Below are positions 1-8,851 of a DNA stretch of 64,000 bases, piece by piece (position 1 is the first letter of the stretch; each line of letters begins with the position of its first letter). A program made the translations under genes and the position numbers. Source of the stretch: Thermotogaceae bacterium (GTDB lineage: Bacteria; Thermotogota; Thermotogae; Thermotogales; Thermotogaceae); contig JALWTT010000009.1 of the NCBI GenBank assembly GCA_027077795.1, positions 148,799-212,798 of the forward strand. The letters are read 5' to 3'. The notes under the pieces are model-generated. The model searched no databases, was not told where the DNA came from, and was given only the letters and a program-made list of their open reading frames with translations.

Positions 1-59
1 AGTTCCTGGTAAAAACTTCAGCCTGACTTTCGTGTATAGTGATGTCCTTCACCACCGGT

Positions 60-600
60 GGTTATATGGCTTTTCTTGAACATCGGCTTTCGTTAGTCAA
101 CCGTTGAGATCTCCTCTTCACCTTCGCATTCTGTAGTGCTGAATCCGTATGCGACTCCGTCTCCCTGAGTCCGAGAAGGAGCGTATCAGCCTTGTTTATG
201 GAGAATCCCCTTCCCCAGAGGAACGGCCTCGCGTATCCGAAGAACGCCGCGTCACCGAGTGTGGAGTTCTTGTAGTCCTTTCCGGAGTTGTTCGTGAGTT
301 TCGTGACTATCTTCAGGTAGTTAGCATCGGGATCGAGTATGCATCAGGAAGTAACGGAGATTCCCTTTATGTGTGAATGATGCCCGCTCACCTTTATGAT
401 GGCCGCTTTTCCGTTGGATCCGTCGTTGACTATCTCGATCTTATCGACGATGAGCTGCTTTGGCCATCCGAGTAAGTATGGAACTCATCGAGAAGGTCGT
501 TGTGCGTTCCAGCAAGAGCCGCATCGAGCACGTTTCCACCGGACCTCATATATCCATTGATGTATTCTCAGGAAATACTATGATATCACTTGAATGTTCC
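60..600 (-). pseudogene. Decayed gene for an unrecognised, probably secreted protein
   Basis: No intact gene lies in the first 632 bases. Read on the minus strand, protein-like segments appear in different frames: one with GGNVLDAALAG near 500-545, then GWPKQLIVDKIEIV and IIKVSGHHSHIKGIS, then, after an in-frame TGA near 356, DPDANYLKIVTKLTNN and GDAAFFGYARPF down to about 150, and a further frame change to GVAYGFSTT near 150-130. The pieces are collinear and read like one polypeptide, so at least two frameshifts and one stop have broken a single gene. I do not recognise the family. Sequencing error is an alternative, but several lesions in 500 bases favour real decay. A 75-codon plus-strand frame at 149-376 is treated as its shadow. 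Confidence 0.55.
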
Positions 601-632
601 TCTAAAAATTTCTTGAAAAGGAGGGAATTTCC

Positions 633-1541
633 TTGAAATTTGCGGATGGGCACAGTGATTTTTTGAGCAAGGCAATAGATTCAAAAAGCTGGGATAGTTT
701 GGCTTCTTCTCCTGATAAGCTCAAGAAGGGGAACGTCATATTGCAAGTTTACGCAGTCTACGTATCGAGCGATCACCAGGCTGCAAAAAGAGCACTGCGG
801 CAGATCGAGCTCTTTCACAGGCTCGATGTAAAGAGAGTTTTAAAAAAGAGCGATATTCCAGATGATTTTTCAGAAGAGCCACGCGTTTTGCTAGCGCTTG
901 AAGGGCTTCTTCCTATCGATGGATACCCGGAGCTTTTGAGAGTGTTCCACAAATTAGGGGTTAGAATGGCGTCTTTGGTCTGGAGCAGGATAAATTCTTT
1001 CGCAGATGGGAGCTTGTTTGACAGAGAGCCAACCGGAAGAGGGCTGACCCCGCACGGAAAAGAAGCCCTCAAGATCATGGAGGAATTGAGCTGGATTTTG
1101 GATATAAGTCACTTGAACGATGAGGGAGTGAAAGACGCTTTTGAAAATTTCAGCGGCACGATAGTGGCCACGCACTCGTGCGCGAGGGCTCTTTGCGACA
1201 TAGAAAGAAACTTGCCAGATGAGTTCATTCAGGAGATAGCGAAAAGAGGCGGAATAATCGGTCTTAACTACTCGCCAAAATTTTTGACATGCGAAAATAG
1301 CGCTAATATCGACGATGTCTTGAATCATCTTGAATACTTGGTGAAAGTCGCTGGGGAAGATCACGTTGGCCTTGGCTCTGATTTTGACGGGCTTCCCGGT
1401 TATCCAGAGGGGCTTGAGAGTGCCGAGGAGCTTCCAGAGTTTGGAGAGAAGCTCATCGAGAGGTTTGGAAAAGACTTAGCGGAGAAGATAGCTTATAAAA
1501 ACTGGCTGAAAGTCTTTGAAAGAGCTCTTCCAAAGGATTGA
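633..1541 (+). CDS. Membrane dipeptidase-type metallopeptidase (M19, renal dipeptidase family)
   Basis: Zinc dipeptidase of peptidase family M19, expected to cleave dipeptides in the cytoplasm. The N-terminal metal motif His-x-Asp is seen as DGHSD (residues 5-9), the bridging glutamate lies in LLALEG, a metal histidine in ATHSCARAL, and the family signature [10 protein letters not shown] near residue 246. At 302 residues it fits the compact bacterial members, and there is no signal peptide. The start is TTG at 633, behind AAGGAGGG with normal spacing; the conserved DGHSD motif follows immediately, so a longer N-terminus is unlikely. The gene ends 71 bases before hutU and could share its transcript. 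Confidence 0.88.
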   Translation: MKFADGHSDFLSKAIDSKSWDSLASSPDKLKKGNVILQVYAVYVSSDHQAAKRALRQIELFHRLDVKRVLKKSDIPDDFSEEPRVLLALEGLLPIDGYPELLRVFHKLGVRMASLVWSRINSFADGSLFDREPTGRGLTPHGKEALKIMEELSWILDISHLNDEGVKDAFENFSGTIVATHSCARALCDIERNLPDEFIQEIAKRGGIIGLNYSPKFLTCENSANIDDVLNHLEYLVKVAGEDHVGLGSDFDGLPGYPEGLESAEELPEFGEKLIERFGKDLAEKIAYKNWLKVFERALPKD

Positions 1542-1612
1542 AGATTTCTTCTGAGGAGCCTTTGAATGATAAAATGAGTTTGAAAGAACTCTCAAGAAGA
1601 GGAGGGAGAGTT

Positions 1613-3271
1613 ATGTCAGAAGCTCCTGTCATAAGGGCTCCGAGGGGAACTCAGATCACGGCGAAGAGCTGGCAGACTGAGGCGGCAATGAGGATGCTTA
1701 TGAACAATCTGGATCCGGAGGTCGCTAAAGATCCGGCTCACCTGATAGTTTACGGGGGAACTGGAAGGGCTGCGAGGAATTGGGAGTCGTTCTGGAAGAT
1801 AGTCGAGACTCTCAAAGAATTAGAGATGGACGAGACTCTCCTTGTTCAGAGCGGAAAGCCGGTCGCTGTTTTCAAGACGCACGAGTGGGCACCGAGGGTT
1901 TTGATAGCCAACTCAAATCTGGTCCCGAAATGGGCTGATTGGAAGTATTTCAGAGAGCTTGAAGAGAGAGGACTGATAATGTACGGCCAGATGACAGCCG
2001 GAAGCTGGATATACATAGGAACTCAGGGGATACTCCAGGGAACTTACGAAACTTTCTACGCAGTCGCAAAGAAGTACTTTGGCGGAACGCTCAAGGGAAA
2101 ATGGGTGCTGACGGCTGGACTCGGTGAGATGGGAGGAGCGCAGCCTTTGGCGGCGACGATGAACGGCGCCTCCATACTGGCAGTTGAAGTTGACAAGAGG
2201 ATGATAGATAGAAGAATCAAGACTGGGTATTTGGATACCTGGACCGACGATCTTGACAAAGCGATAGATATGATAAAAGAAGCCGTCAAGAAGGGAGAAG
2301 CTATCTCGGTTGGGCTTCTTGGAAACGCAGCGGAGGTTCACCCAGAACTTGTAAGGCGCGGAATAATTCCAGATATCGTCACCGATCAGACCGCCGCTCA
2401 CGATCCGCTAAACGGGTACATACCAAAAGGTCTATCCGTGGAGGAAGCTGAGGAATTGAGGAAAAAGAATCCAGATGATTATTTAAAGAGAGTCTACGAA
2501 TCGGTCGCGGAGCACATAAGCGCTATACTCGAGATGCAAAGGCAGGGAGCGAAGGCTTTCGAATACGGAAACAACATAAGGAGGCTCGCAAAAGAGGAGG
2601 GTGGTGTCAAGGATGCTTTCGATATTCCAGGATATGTTCCCGAGTACATAAGACCGCTCTTCTCAGAGGGGAGCGGGCCCTTCAGATGGGTGGCTCTCTC
2701 AGGGGACCCCGAGGATATATACAAGACCGATAGGAAAGTTTTGGAGCTTTTCCCATATGATGATCATCTGAGAACCTGGATAGAGATGGCGCAAAAGAGA
2801 GTTAAGTGGCAGGGACTTCCGGCGAGGATCTGCTGGCTCAGATATGGCGAGAGAGCTGAGTTTGGCTTGGCGATAAACGAGATGGTCAAGAAGGGTGAGC
2901 TCAAAGCTCCGATAGTCATAGGAAGGGATCACCACGATACTGGATCTGTCGCATCCCCATACAGGGAGACCGAGGCTATGAAGGATGGATCCGATGCGAT
3001 AGCCGATTGGCCAATACTCAACGCGCTTCTTAACACGGCGTCCGGTGCGACCTGGATTTCTTTCCACCACGGCGGAGGAGTCGGAATAGGGTACTCGCTT
3101 CACGCTGGTATGGTCGTTGTGGCGGATGGAACAGACCTTGCTCACAAGAAATTGGAAAGAGTCTTGACTAACGATCCAGGTCTTGGAGTCGTCAGGCACG
3201 CGGATGCCGGATACGAAATAGCTATAAACACGGTAAAGGAGAAGGGGATAAGAGCACCGATGATAAAGTGA
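1613..3271 (+). CDS. hutU: Urocanate hydratase
   Basis: Adds water to urocanate to give imidazolonepropionate, the second step of histidine degradation, using tightly bound NAD. The NAD-binding stretch [18 protein letters not shown] and the urocanase catalytic region [14 protein letters not shown] are both clear, and [13 protein letters not shown] is typical of the C-terminal part. ATG 1613 follows GAGGAGGGAG and gives 552 residues, the usual family length; an upstream in-frame start at 1538 would add 25 residues unlike the family. The next-step enzyme HutI lies 12 kb away on the other strand, and no histidine ammonia-lyase gene is in the window. Confidence 0.96.
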   Translation: MSEAPVIRAPRGTQITAKSWQTEAAMRMLMNNLDPEVAKDPAHLIVYGGTGRAARNWESFWKIVETLKELEMDETLLVQSGKPVAVFKTHEWAPRVLIANSNLVPKWADWKYFRELEERGLIMYGQMTAGSWIYIGTQGILQGTYETFYAVAKKYFGGTLKGKWVLTAGLGEMGGAQPLAATMNGASILAVEVDKRMIDRRIKTGYLDTWTDDLDKAIDMIKEAVKKGEAISVGLLGNAAEVHPELVRRGIIPDIVTDQTAAHDPLNGYIPKGLSVEEAEELRKKNPDDYLKRVYESVAEHISAILEMQRQGAKAFEYGNNIRRLAKEEGGVKDAFDIPGYVPEYIRPLFSEGSGPFRWVALSGDPEDIYKTDRKVLELFPYDDHLRTWIEMAQKRVKWQGLPARICWLRYGERAEFGLAINEMVKKGELKAPIVIGRDHHDTGSVASPYRETEAMKDGSDAIADWPILNALLNTASGATWISFHHGGGVGIGYSLHAGMVVVADGTDLAHKKLERVLTNDPGLGVVRHADAGYEIAINTVKEKGIRAPMIK

Positions 3272-3272
3272 A

Positions 3273-3297
3273 GGCGGCACGTGCCGCCTCCTTTTTT
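3273..3297 (+). terminator. Rho-independent terminator of hutU
   Basis: A perfect palindrome GGCGGCAC/GTGCCGCC is followed by CTCCTTTTTT directly after the hutU stop codon. The T-run reaches into the stop codon of the convergent DUF1858 gene. Confidence 0.85.
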
Positions 3298-3541
3298 AGA
3301 AATTCAGATCGAGTTTTATGCTCTTCTGAGGTCCTCCGTTCTCCTCGACTATTTTGTTTAGCTTCTCAAGAACTTCTTTCTCGTCAAGCTCGAGCTCCTT
3401 TATCTTCTCTCCAAGCGTTCCCCACTGAACATCTCCGCAGACTATGACCTTTATTCCCATATCAAGGAGCGGAGCTATTAGATATGGATAGCTCTCGGCG
3501 ATCTCCTCAAAAGTCGTTTCTGGTGTTATCCATCTTCTCAT
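3296..3541 (-). CDS. DUF1858 domain protein
   Basis: An 81-residue protein matching the DUF1858 pattern: it opens with the domain's typical RRWITPETTFEEIAESYP, followed by a helix and a Gly-Ile-Lys-Val turn (LLDMGIKVIVCGDVQWGTLGEKI). Such proteins are found alone or fused to hybrid-cluster or other redox proteins; their role is not established. The ATG at 3541 lies 8 bases behind GGAGG, so I prefer it over GTG 3550, which sits on top of the ribosome site. It is convergent with hutU. The single Cys in ICGD-like position does not by itself show metal binding. Confidence 0.8.
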   Translation of the reverse strand: MRRWITPETTFEEIAESYPYLIAPLLDMGIKVIVCGDVQWGTLGEKIKELELDEKEVLEKLNKIVEENGGPQKSIKLDLNF

Positions 3542-3659
3542 CAGCTTCACCTCCGTTTTGTGCTGTGCCTTTCAATCCCGCTTGAATTTTACATGATAGA
3601 ATTCACCTGTATCCACAATTGAATTTATGCTGGGCTGCATCTGTATTGGGGTGATGCAT

Positions 3660-4187
3660 ATGTTCAGGGGGCAGAAATGTGTTTTAAGGCCACTTTCTTT
3701 GAAAGATGCCGAGATTCTCGCGAAGATGGGAAATGATATAGAAGTCAGGGATTACCTGTCAAATGTGTTTCCCTACACGGAGCTTGGCGAGGAAGAGTTC
3801 GTGAAAAGCTTGAGCCTTCAGAAGGTACCAACTGACATAGTTTTTGGGATAGAAGTTGAAGGGAAATTAGTGGGGACAGCTGGAATTCACAGGATAAATT
3901 GGGCCAGTAGAAACTGCTACTTCGGAATAGCCATATACGACAAGAGGTTTTGGAACCGTGGAATTGGAACAGAAGCAACAAGACTAGTTCTGAGGTATGC
4001 TTTTGAATACTTGAACCTTCACAAAGTCCTTCTGGAGGTCTACGAGTACAACGAACGTGCTGTAAAAGTTTACGAAAAAGTTGGGTTCAGAGTTGAAGGA
4101 CGTTTGAGAAAAAACCACTACTGGAAAGGCGAGTACCACGATGTGATAGTTATGGGCATACTGCAGGAGGAGTACTTCGGTAGATGA
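3660..4187 (+). CDS. GNAT acetyltransferase, RimJ/RimL type
   Basis: Predicted acetyl-CoA dependent N-acetyltransferase of about 175 residues. The N-terminal strand CVLRPLSLKDAEIL, the acetyl-CoA loop in FWNRGIGTEATRLVLRYAF (the R/Q-x-x-G-x-G/A motif) and the C-terminal NERAVKVYEKVGFRVEGRLR are all typical of the RimJ/RimL/SpeG-like group; substrate unknown. ATG 3660 has GGGGTG six bases upstream and is preferred to the in-frame ATG at 3654 or 3627. Its stop overlaps the sigma factor start (ATGA at 4184), so the two are translationally coupled. Confidence 0.87.
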   Translation: MFRGQKCVLRPLSLKDAEILAKMGNDIEVRDYLSNVFPYTELGEEEFVKSLSLQKVPTDIVFGIEVEGKLVGTAGIHRINWASRNCYFGIAIYDKRFWNRGIGTEATRLVLRYAFEYLNLHKVLLEVYEYNERAVKVYEKVGFRVEGRLRKNHYWKGEYHDVIVMGILQEEYFGR

Positions 4188-4816
4188 AACCCATAAAGTA
4201 CAGCCTTCGTGGAAAGAGGACGGAGGTTCTCGTGGAACTGGCTCAAGCTGGGCTCAAGGAGGCGCTCGATCTGGTAATCGAGCGTTATTACCCTATGGTT
4301 ATCAAGATATCCTCCAATTATTTTGCTCCTTGGGCGGAATTCGACGATATAGTTCAGAGCGGCCTGGTCGGACTCATGAAAGCCGTTTATTACTATTCTC
4401 CCGGGAAGAGCAAGTTCTCCACATTTGCCTGGAGGAGCATAGATTCGGAGATAAAATCCTTCTTGACATATTTAAACCGTCGAAAGAATCAGGTTCTTTC
4501 CGACGCCATAAGCATAGATTCATTCTCTGAAGGTGAAGAAGACGAGGATACGGGATATGCATTTGGTGGGGAGAGTGGAGAGGTGTCTAGGAGTGCCATC
4601 ATCTGGTATATAATGGACTCGGTTATGGAAGAGCTCACAGAACTGGAGAAGGAGATATTCTCGATGTGGTACAACGGATATTCGTACTCCGAGATATCCG
4701 AAAATTTGGATATAAACCAGAAGAAGGTTGACAACACAGTCCAGAAGGTCAAAAGACTCCTTAAAAGGAAATTTGGAGATCTGGCTGAAGCTGTGATGGA
4801 GGAGTTGAGAAGGTGA
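4184..4816 (+). CDS. Alternative sigma factor, SigH-like (sigma-70 family)
   Basis: A 210-residue sigma factor with only regions 2 and 4, as in SigH/Spo0H-like and stress sigma factors. Region 2 is visible in FDDIVQSGLVGLMKAVYYY followed by SKFSTFAWRSIDSEI; region 4 as MEELTELEKEIFSMWYNGYSYSEIS with the helix-turn-helix SENLDINQKKVDNTVQKVKR. The acidic linker GEEDEDTGYAFG replaces region 3. It overlaps both neighbours by 4 bases: the acetyltransferase before it and a one-pass membrane protein after it. Which genes it controls cannot be told from here. Confidence 0.9.
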   Translation: MKPIKYSLRGKRTEVLVELAQAGLKEALDLVIERYYPMVIKISSNYFAPWAEFDDIVQSGLVGLMKAVYYYSPGKSKFSTFAWRSIDSEIKSFLTYLNRRKNQVLSDAISIDSFSEGEEDEDTGYAFGGESGEVSRSAIIWYIMDSVMEELTELEKEIFSMWYNGYSYSEISENLDINQKKVDNTVQKVKRLLKRKFGDLAEAVMEELRR

Positions 4817-5448
4817 AAAAAACCGAGAGCTCTAGAAATCTTTTGCTTGCTGGAGCTTTTACGGCTGTTGTTTTAGCCGCGGTGATATCGCTCTTTGCGT
4901 TTAAAGAGCTGGTTGACGTTAGGCGGGAGCTTTTGTCTCTACGTAGTGCTATTTCGAAGGTGAAGTCCGAGCTGTCAACGAGGATAAGCAGAGTGGAAGA
5001 TTTGATAGGTCCAAACTCACCGATAGACAAGTACATAAGTGACATGAGCTATGTAAAGGGGGTTCTCTCAGATCTCGATAACATCAAAAGAATTCTATCT
5101 GAGATGCCGGATGACCCAACATCTGGGTATTTCAGGGTGCTCGTTATTGGAAGTGAAAAGGTGTGGTTTGAGGTGGGAAAGGGAAACAAGAAATATTTTG
5201 CCGAAGAGCTCTTCCCTGGATTGTCCCCCGAGAGGTTTTACTATTTCAAGTCTCCAAACGTGGATCTAGATTACATCGTTTCCGTGCCGAGCGACAGTTA
5301 CATATCCATTGGAAAGCCCGGAAGGGTGTTCCTGATATTCTTCGGGGTGGGGGTCCCTGGAAAGAGACCTGTGAAGATCGTAGAGCTTGAGGAAAAATAC
5401 TACCCATCTCTGAGAAGTTCGTTCCATTTGTACATACCTGGAAAATAA
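4813..5448 (+). CDS. Single-pass membrane protein with coiled coil, coupled to the sigma factor
   Basis: Not recognised. The protein has 211 residues with one membrane helix (LLLAGAFTAVVLAAVISLFAF, residues 10-30), a short basic cytoplasmic tip, then a coiled-coil-like stretch (about residues 33-100) and an outside domain rich in aromatic residues (FYYFKSPNVDLDY). The GTG start overlaps the sigma factor stop by 4 bases, so the two are made together. Position and topology would suit a membrane regulator of the sigma factor, but no known anti-sigma domain can be seen, and the cytoplasmic part is only about ten residues. Confidence 0.7.
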   Translation: MKKTESSRNLLLAGAFTAVVLAAVISLFAFKELVDVRRELLSLRSAISKVKSELSTRISRVEDLIGPNSPIDKYISDMSYVKGVLSDLDNIKRILSEMPDDPTSGYFRVLVIGSEKVWFEVGKGNKKYFAEELFPGLSPERFYYFKSPNVDLDYIVSVPSDSYISIGKPGRVFLIFFGVGVPGKRPVKIVELEEKYYPSLRSSFHLYIPGK

Positions 5449-5451
5449 AAA

Positions 5452-5470
5452 AAGCCCCTTCTCGGGGCTT
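5452..5470. terminator. Hairpin after the sigma operon
   Basis: AAGCCCC and GGGGCTT pair around a 5-base loop just past the membrane protein stop. On the plus strand no T-run follows directly (a run of six T lies 13 bases on); on the minus strand it is followed at once by seven T, so it would work best against antisense transcription. Confidence 0.55.
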
Positions 5471-5628
5471 AAAGCTGGGGGTGGTTTTTTAACTTTATCG
5501 GGTCACTTGGGGGGTGGGGGTGATCTTTATATCTCTATATCCATCAGCTCACCGGCGAGAATTGTATTTATAAAAATGTTAACATTCAAGTGCTAAAATG
5601 TTACAAAAAACTTACGAGGTGGTGGAGG

Positions 5629-6849
5629 ATGGTATTGAAAAACGCCTTTCTGTTGAAAGACGCAGATTCTGGCATACAGAAGTTGGATTTGAAGATTGAA
5701 AACGGGAAAATCTCTGAGATTGGAAAGATCGAGGAAGATGGAATAGATCTCTCTGGGAAACTTGTCATGCCGGCCTTTTACAACACGCATACACACGCCG
5801 CGATGAGCATGATGAGGGGGATTTCCGATGACGACACGTTTGACGTGTGGCTCTTCAAAAAGGTCCTCCCTTTGGAGGAGAAACTGGACGAGGAAATGGT
5901 CTATTACGGAACGATGTTGTCCATGATGGAGATGGCTTCTAAAGGAATAGCCGGATTTATAGACATGTACTTTTTTCTAGACGAAGTCGCAAAAGCCGCT
6001 GAGGAATTCGGGATGAGAGCTCTGATAACAAGGGGGCTCGTGGACGAGAATGGCGACGATAACGGGAGACTCCAGAAAAACCTCGATTTCGCAAAGAGAT
6101 GGAATGGAAAGGGTTTGATAAAAGCCGGTTTTGGACCACATGCTCCGTACAGCTGTTCCATGGGTTATCTTAGAAAAATAGCGGACATCGCAAAAGTTGA
6201 GAATCTCCCCGTTCACCTCCATCTTTACGAGGCCGAATGGGAGAGGGATGAATATGACTTTAGGGAAATTCTGGATGTATTCAAATATGTAAAGCTCATA
6301 GCCGCGCATGCGGTTCAATTCAAGGAGGATGAGATAAGAGAGCTCGCGAGGGAGAATATATTCGTTTCTCACAACCCATCGAGCAACTTAAAGCTTGGGA
6401 ATGGTGTGGCAAGGGTAGCTGAGATGATTGAAAAAGGGGTGAACGTGGCACTTGGGACAGACGGTGCCGCAAGTAACAACTCGCTGGATATTTGGCATGA
6501 GATGAGGCTCGCAGCGCTTCTGCAAAAGATGAGAAATCCGGCTAATCTCAAAGTTTCGCAGGCTATAAAGATGGCCACTGAGATGGGGGCAAAGGCCATG
6601 GGGATAAACGCGGGAAAGATCGAGGCTGGAATGGAGGCTGATCTGATAGTGGTGAACATAGACAAGCCACACTACCTTCCAATTGAAGATCTGAAATCTC
6701 ACATAGTTCACGCCGGATCTTCTGGAGATGTCTTTGCAACGATGGTAGCTGGAAAATGGATTTACCACGATGGGAAGTTCCCAACGATAGACGAAAGAGA
6801 GGTTTTAAAAGGTTTCAAGAGAGCGCATACTCGTTTGATGGGGAGCTAG
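5629..6849 (+). CDS. mtaD: 5-methylthioadenosine/S-adenosylhomocysteine deaminase-type amidohydrolase
   Basis: Cytoplasmic metal-dependent deaminase of the amidohydrolase superfamily. The HxH metal motif is in NTHTHAAMSMMRG, further ligands in HLHLYEAEWE and AAHAVQF, HNPSSNLKLGNG is the family signature, and the catalytic aspartate is in ALGTDGAASNN. The 406-residue length and these motifs fit the MtaD group, which deaminates S-adenosylhomocysteine, methylthioadenosine and adenosine. ATG 5629 follows GGTGGAGG; an in-frame ATG at 5590 has no ribosome site. A 12-bp perfect palindrome AATGTTAACATT lies at 5575-5586 upstream. A related amidohydrolase is partly present at the right edge of the window. 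Confidence 0.88.
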   Translation: MVLKNAFLLKDADSGIQKLDLKIENGKISEIGKIEEDGIDLSGKLVMPAFYNTHTHAAMSMMRGISDDDTFDVWLFKKVLPLEEKLDEEMVYYGTMLSMMEMASKGIAGFIDMYFFLDEVAKAAEEFGMRALITRGLVDENGDDNGRLQKNLDFAKRWNGKGLIKAGFGPHAPYSCSMGYLRKIADIAKVENLPVHLHLYEAEWERDEYDFREILDVFKYVKLIAAHAVQFKEDEIRELARENIFVSHNPSSNLKLGNGVARVAEMIEKGVNVALGTDGAASNNSLDIWHEMRLAALLQKMRNPANLKVSQAIKMATEMGAKAMGINAGKIEAGMEADLIVVNIDKPHYLPIEDLKSHIVHAGSSGDVFATMVAGKWIYHDGKFPTIDEREVLKGFKRAHTRLMGS

Positions 6850-6859
6850 GAGGGGTTCA

Positions 6860-8851
6860 ATGAAAGTTCAGCTTATGATAATCGGATCGCTTCTGATATT
6901 TCTTCTGTTTATGTCCTATGAACTGAAGCTTCCATGGATAGAATTCTTCGAGCTCAAGAGTATGGATGTGATGTACTCCATGCGTGGGGAGATTAGACCA
7001 AAGAAGCTCCACACGGTTGTAGTTGGAATAGACGAGAAATCCTTGGCTTCTTTCGAAGAAGGAGTTTACTCCCCTGTGAGAAAAAAAGTGGTTCAGGACT
7101 ATTGGCCTTGGTCCAGGGAGAAATTCGCTTGGGTTTTGATGAATCTGATAAAAGCGGGGGCTAAAACGGTTCTCATAGATGTGTCTTTCACGACCCCAAG
7201 TGAGGAGGATCCAAAAGGTGATATGATGCTCATGAGTGTTCTGAATCTGGCCATACATAAAAAAGTTGGAGTGGTAATAGGAACATACCTTATAAACAGG
7301 AAGAAAACTTTCATGCTGTACGGCGAGAAGATGAGAAAGCAGCTTGAGAAAAACACTTACTATCTGAAATATGCGTATCTCATGAAGCATTACAGGGAGT
7401 TGGCTCTGCTAAGGCCCATTAAGGTTTATAAACTCAGACCACCCATAGAGAAGTTTTCCATGGTTGCGCCATCTGCCAGTTACGAGGTTGGTGCACCAGA
7501 TATAGACGGAACCATCAGAACACTGCCGCTCTTCATAGAGGAAGTTTGGGCGAACGAAACCGAAAGACTCTCTGGATTCTTGCCACACATGGATGTTCTT
7601 GGAACTGCCTTTGCCCTTGGAGAAGATCCGGCGAGGCCAATCTTAGCGGTTGATTTCAAGGAAAAGGTTGTTGAGGTTGGCAAGGACATATCCCACCGAA
7701 TCCCGTTTGACAGCTACGGCCTTTTCCACATCTTGTATTACGGAAAGGGAGAGGACATCTTTCCGACAGCTTCCTTTGTGGATCTGTATAAAGGAAACGT
7801 GGATTGGAAGAAATTCAAGGACAAGGTTGTTCTGATAGGCTACACGGCAACGGCTAAAGGGCTATACGACCTCAGAAAAACTCCCTTTTCCACCAACGAA
7901 CCAGGCATATACATACATGCAACGGCAGTTGAGAACATGATAGACGGTGATACAATTGTTAGGTTTCCCCTCATCTTTAAGCTTCTCCTCACCACGATCG
8001 CTCTGATATTCTCTGGGGTGTTTTTCAAGAGCAGGAACATATCTGCAAACGCTTTTTCACTTCTAACAGTTCCAATTCTTCTGACGATTGGATATGCGGC
8101 ATTTCTGAGGGGATATTACCTCGACATCTTTTACCCGATGTTTTCCTCGGTCATTCTCTCAGCTTACGGGCTTGGAATAAACATACGAAGGAGCGTTCAG
8201 GAGAGAAAGAAATTCAGAGAATACCTTTACAGGTATCTGGACGAGAGCGTAGCGGATCAGATAGTGAAAAGTGGTAGAAGGGAGCTGGAAAACGAGAAGA
8301 GAAATGTCGTGGTTCTTTTCTCAGACATAAGGGGTTTTACATCCCTCTCCGAGAAGATGCGTCCGGAGGAGATAGTGAGCATGCTGAACGCGTATTTCGA
8401 TAGAATGAGTATGGTCATAAAGGAAAACCGGGGGATGATAGACAAGTTCATAGGTGACGCGATAATGGCGATATTCGGTGTTCCATTTGAAGGGGAAGAC
8501 GATGTTCACAGGGCTCTGAGAGCAGCTCTGGAGATGAGGAGAGAACTTGATAGATTCAACGAGGAGACAGGGTATTCCATAGATAACGGGATAGGACTCC
8601 ACTACGGAGAAGTGGTCGTTGGAAACATAGGAGCAAGTTTCAGATGGGATTACACATGTATAGGGGATACGGTGAACACCGCCTCCAGGGTTGAGTCTTT
8701 AACAAGGAAGGTGAACGCCGGAATACTGGTAACGGAAGAGGTCTACAGAAGGGGAAGAGATGCTTTCAAGTTTGAATATGTCGGGGATTTTCATGTCAAA
8801 GGAAAGGAAGAGAAGATATCCGTTTACAGGCTGGTGGGTGAAAATGGTTAA
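6860..8851 (+). CDS. CHASE2-domain class III adenylate cyclase
   Basis: Membrane-bound cyclase predicted to make cAMP in response to a signal outside the cytoplasm. An N-terminal membrane helix (residues 5-20) precedes a long extracytoplasmic CHASE2 domain (about 25-370, with VVVGIDEKSL and ILIDVSFT-like AKTVLIDVSF), three membrane helices (about 375-440) and a class III catalytic domain (about 475-650). The metal aspartates sit in FSDIRGFTSL and IGDAIMAIFG; the substrate-selecting Lys in DKFIGD and Asp in CIGDTVNTASRVES point to ATP rather than GTP. ATG 6860 follows AGGAGGGG. Its end overlaps the next gene by 8 bases, the first step of a five-gene coupled operon. Confidence 0.93.
   Translation: MKVQLMIIGSLLIFLLFMSYELKLPWIEFFELKSMDVMYSMRGEIRPKKLHTVVVGIDEKSLASFEEGVYSPVRKKVVQDYWPWSREKFAWVLMNLIKAGAKTVLIDVSFTTPSEEDPKGDMMLMSVLNLAIHKKVGVVIGTYLINRKKTFMLYGEKMRKQLEKNTYYLKYAYLMKHYRELALLRPIKVYKLRPPIEKFSMVAPSASYEVGAPDIDGTIRTLPLFIEEVWANETERLSGFLPHMDVLGTAFALGEDPARPILAVDFKEKVVEVGKDISHRIPFDSYGLFHILYYGKGEDIFPTASFVDLYKGNVDWKKFKDKVVLIGYTATAKGLYDLRKTPFSTNEPGIYIHATAVENMIDGDTIVRFPLIFKLLLTTIALIFSGVFFKSRNISANAFSLLTVPILLTIGYAAFLRGYYLDIFYPMFSSVILSAYGLGINIRRSVQERKKFREYLYRYLDESVADQIVKSGRRELENEKRNVVVLFSDIRGFTSLSEKMRPEEIVSMLNAYFDRMSMVIKENRGMIDKFIGDAIMAIFGVPFEGEDDVHRALRAALEMRRELDRFNEETGYSIDNGIGLHYGEVVVGNIGASFRWDYTCIGDTVNTASRVESLTRKVNAGILVTEEVYRRGRDAFKFEYVGDFHVKGKEEKISVYRLVGENG

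Noticed and set aside
149..376. A 75-codon plus-strand reading frame near the left edge
   Set aside because: No ribosome site, composition unlike a protein, and the opposite strand reads as protein remnants; treated as a shadow of the decayed gene.
954..1364. Long minus-strand frame opposite the M19 dipeptidase
   Set aside because: Shadow of a clearly recognised gene; no ribosome site and no family resemblance. The same holds for frames opposite hutU, mtaD, the cyclase, rnf and hppA.
5575..5586. Perfect palindrome AATGTTAACATT upstream of mtaD
   Set aside because: Could be an operator, but it is short, AT-rich and without a convincing promoter beside it; not supported enough for its own entry.
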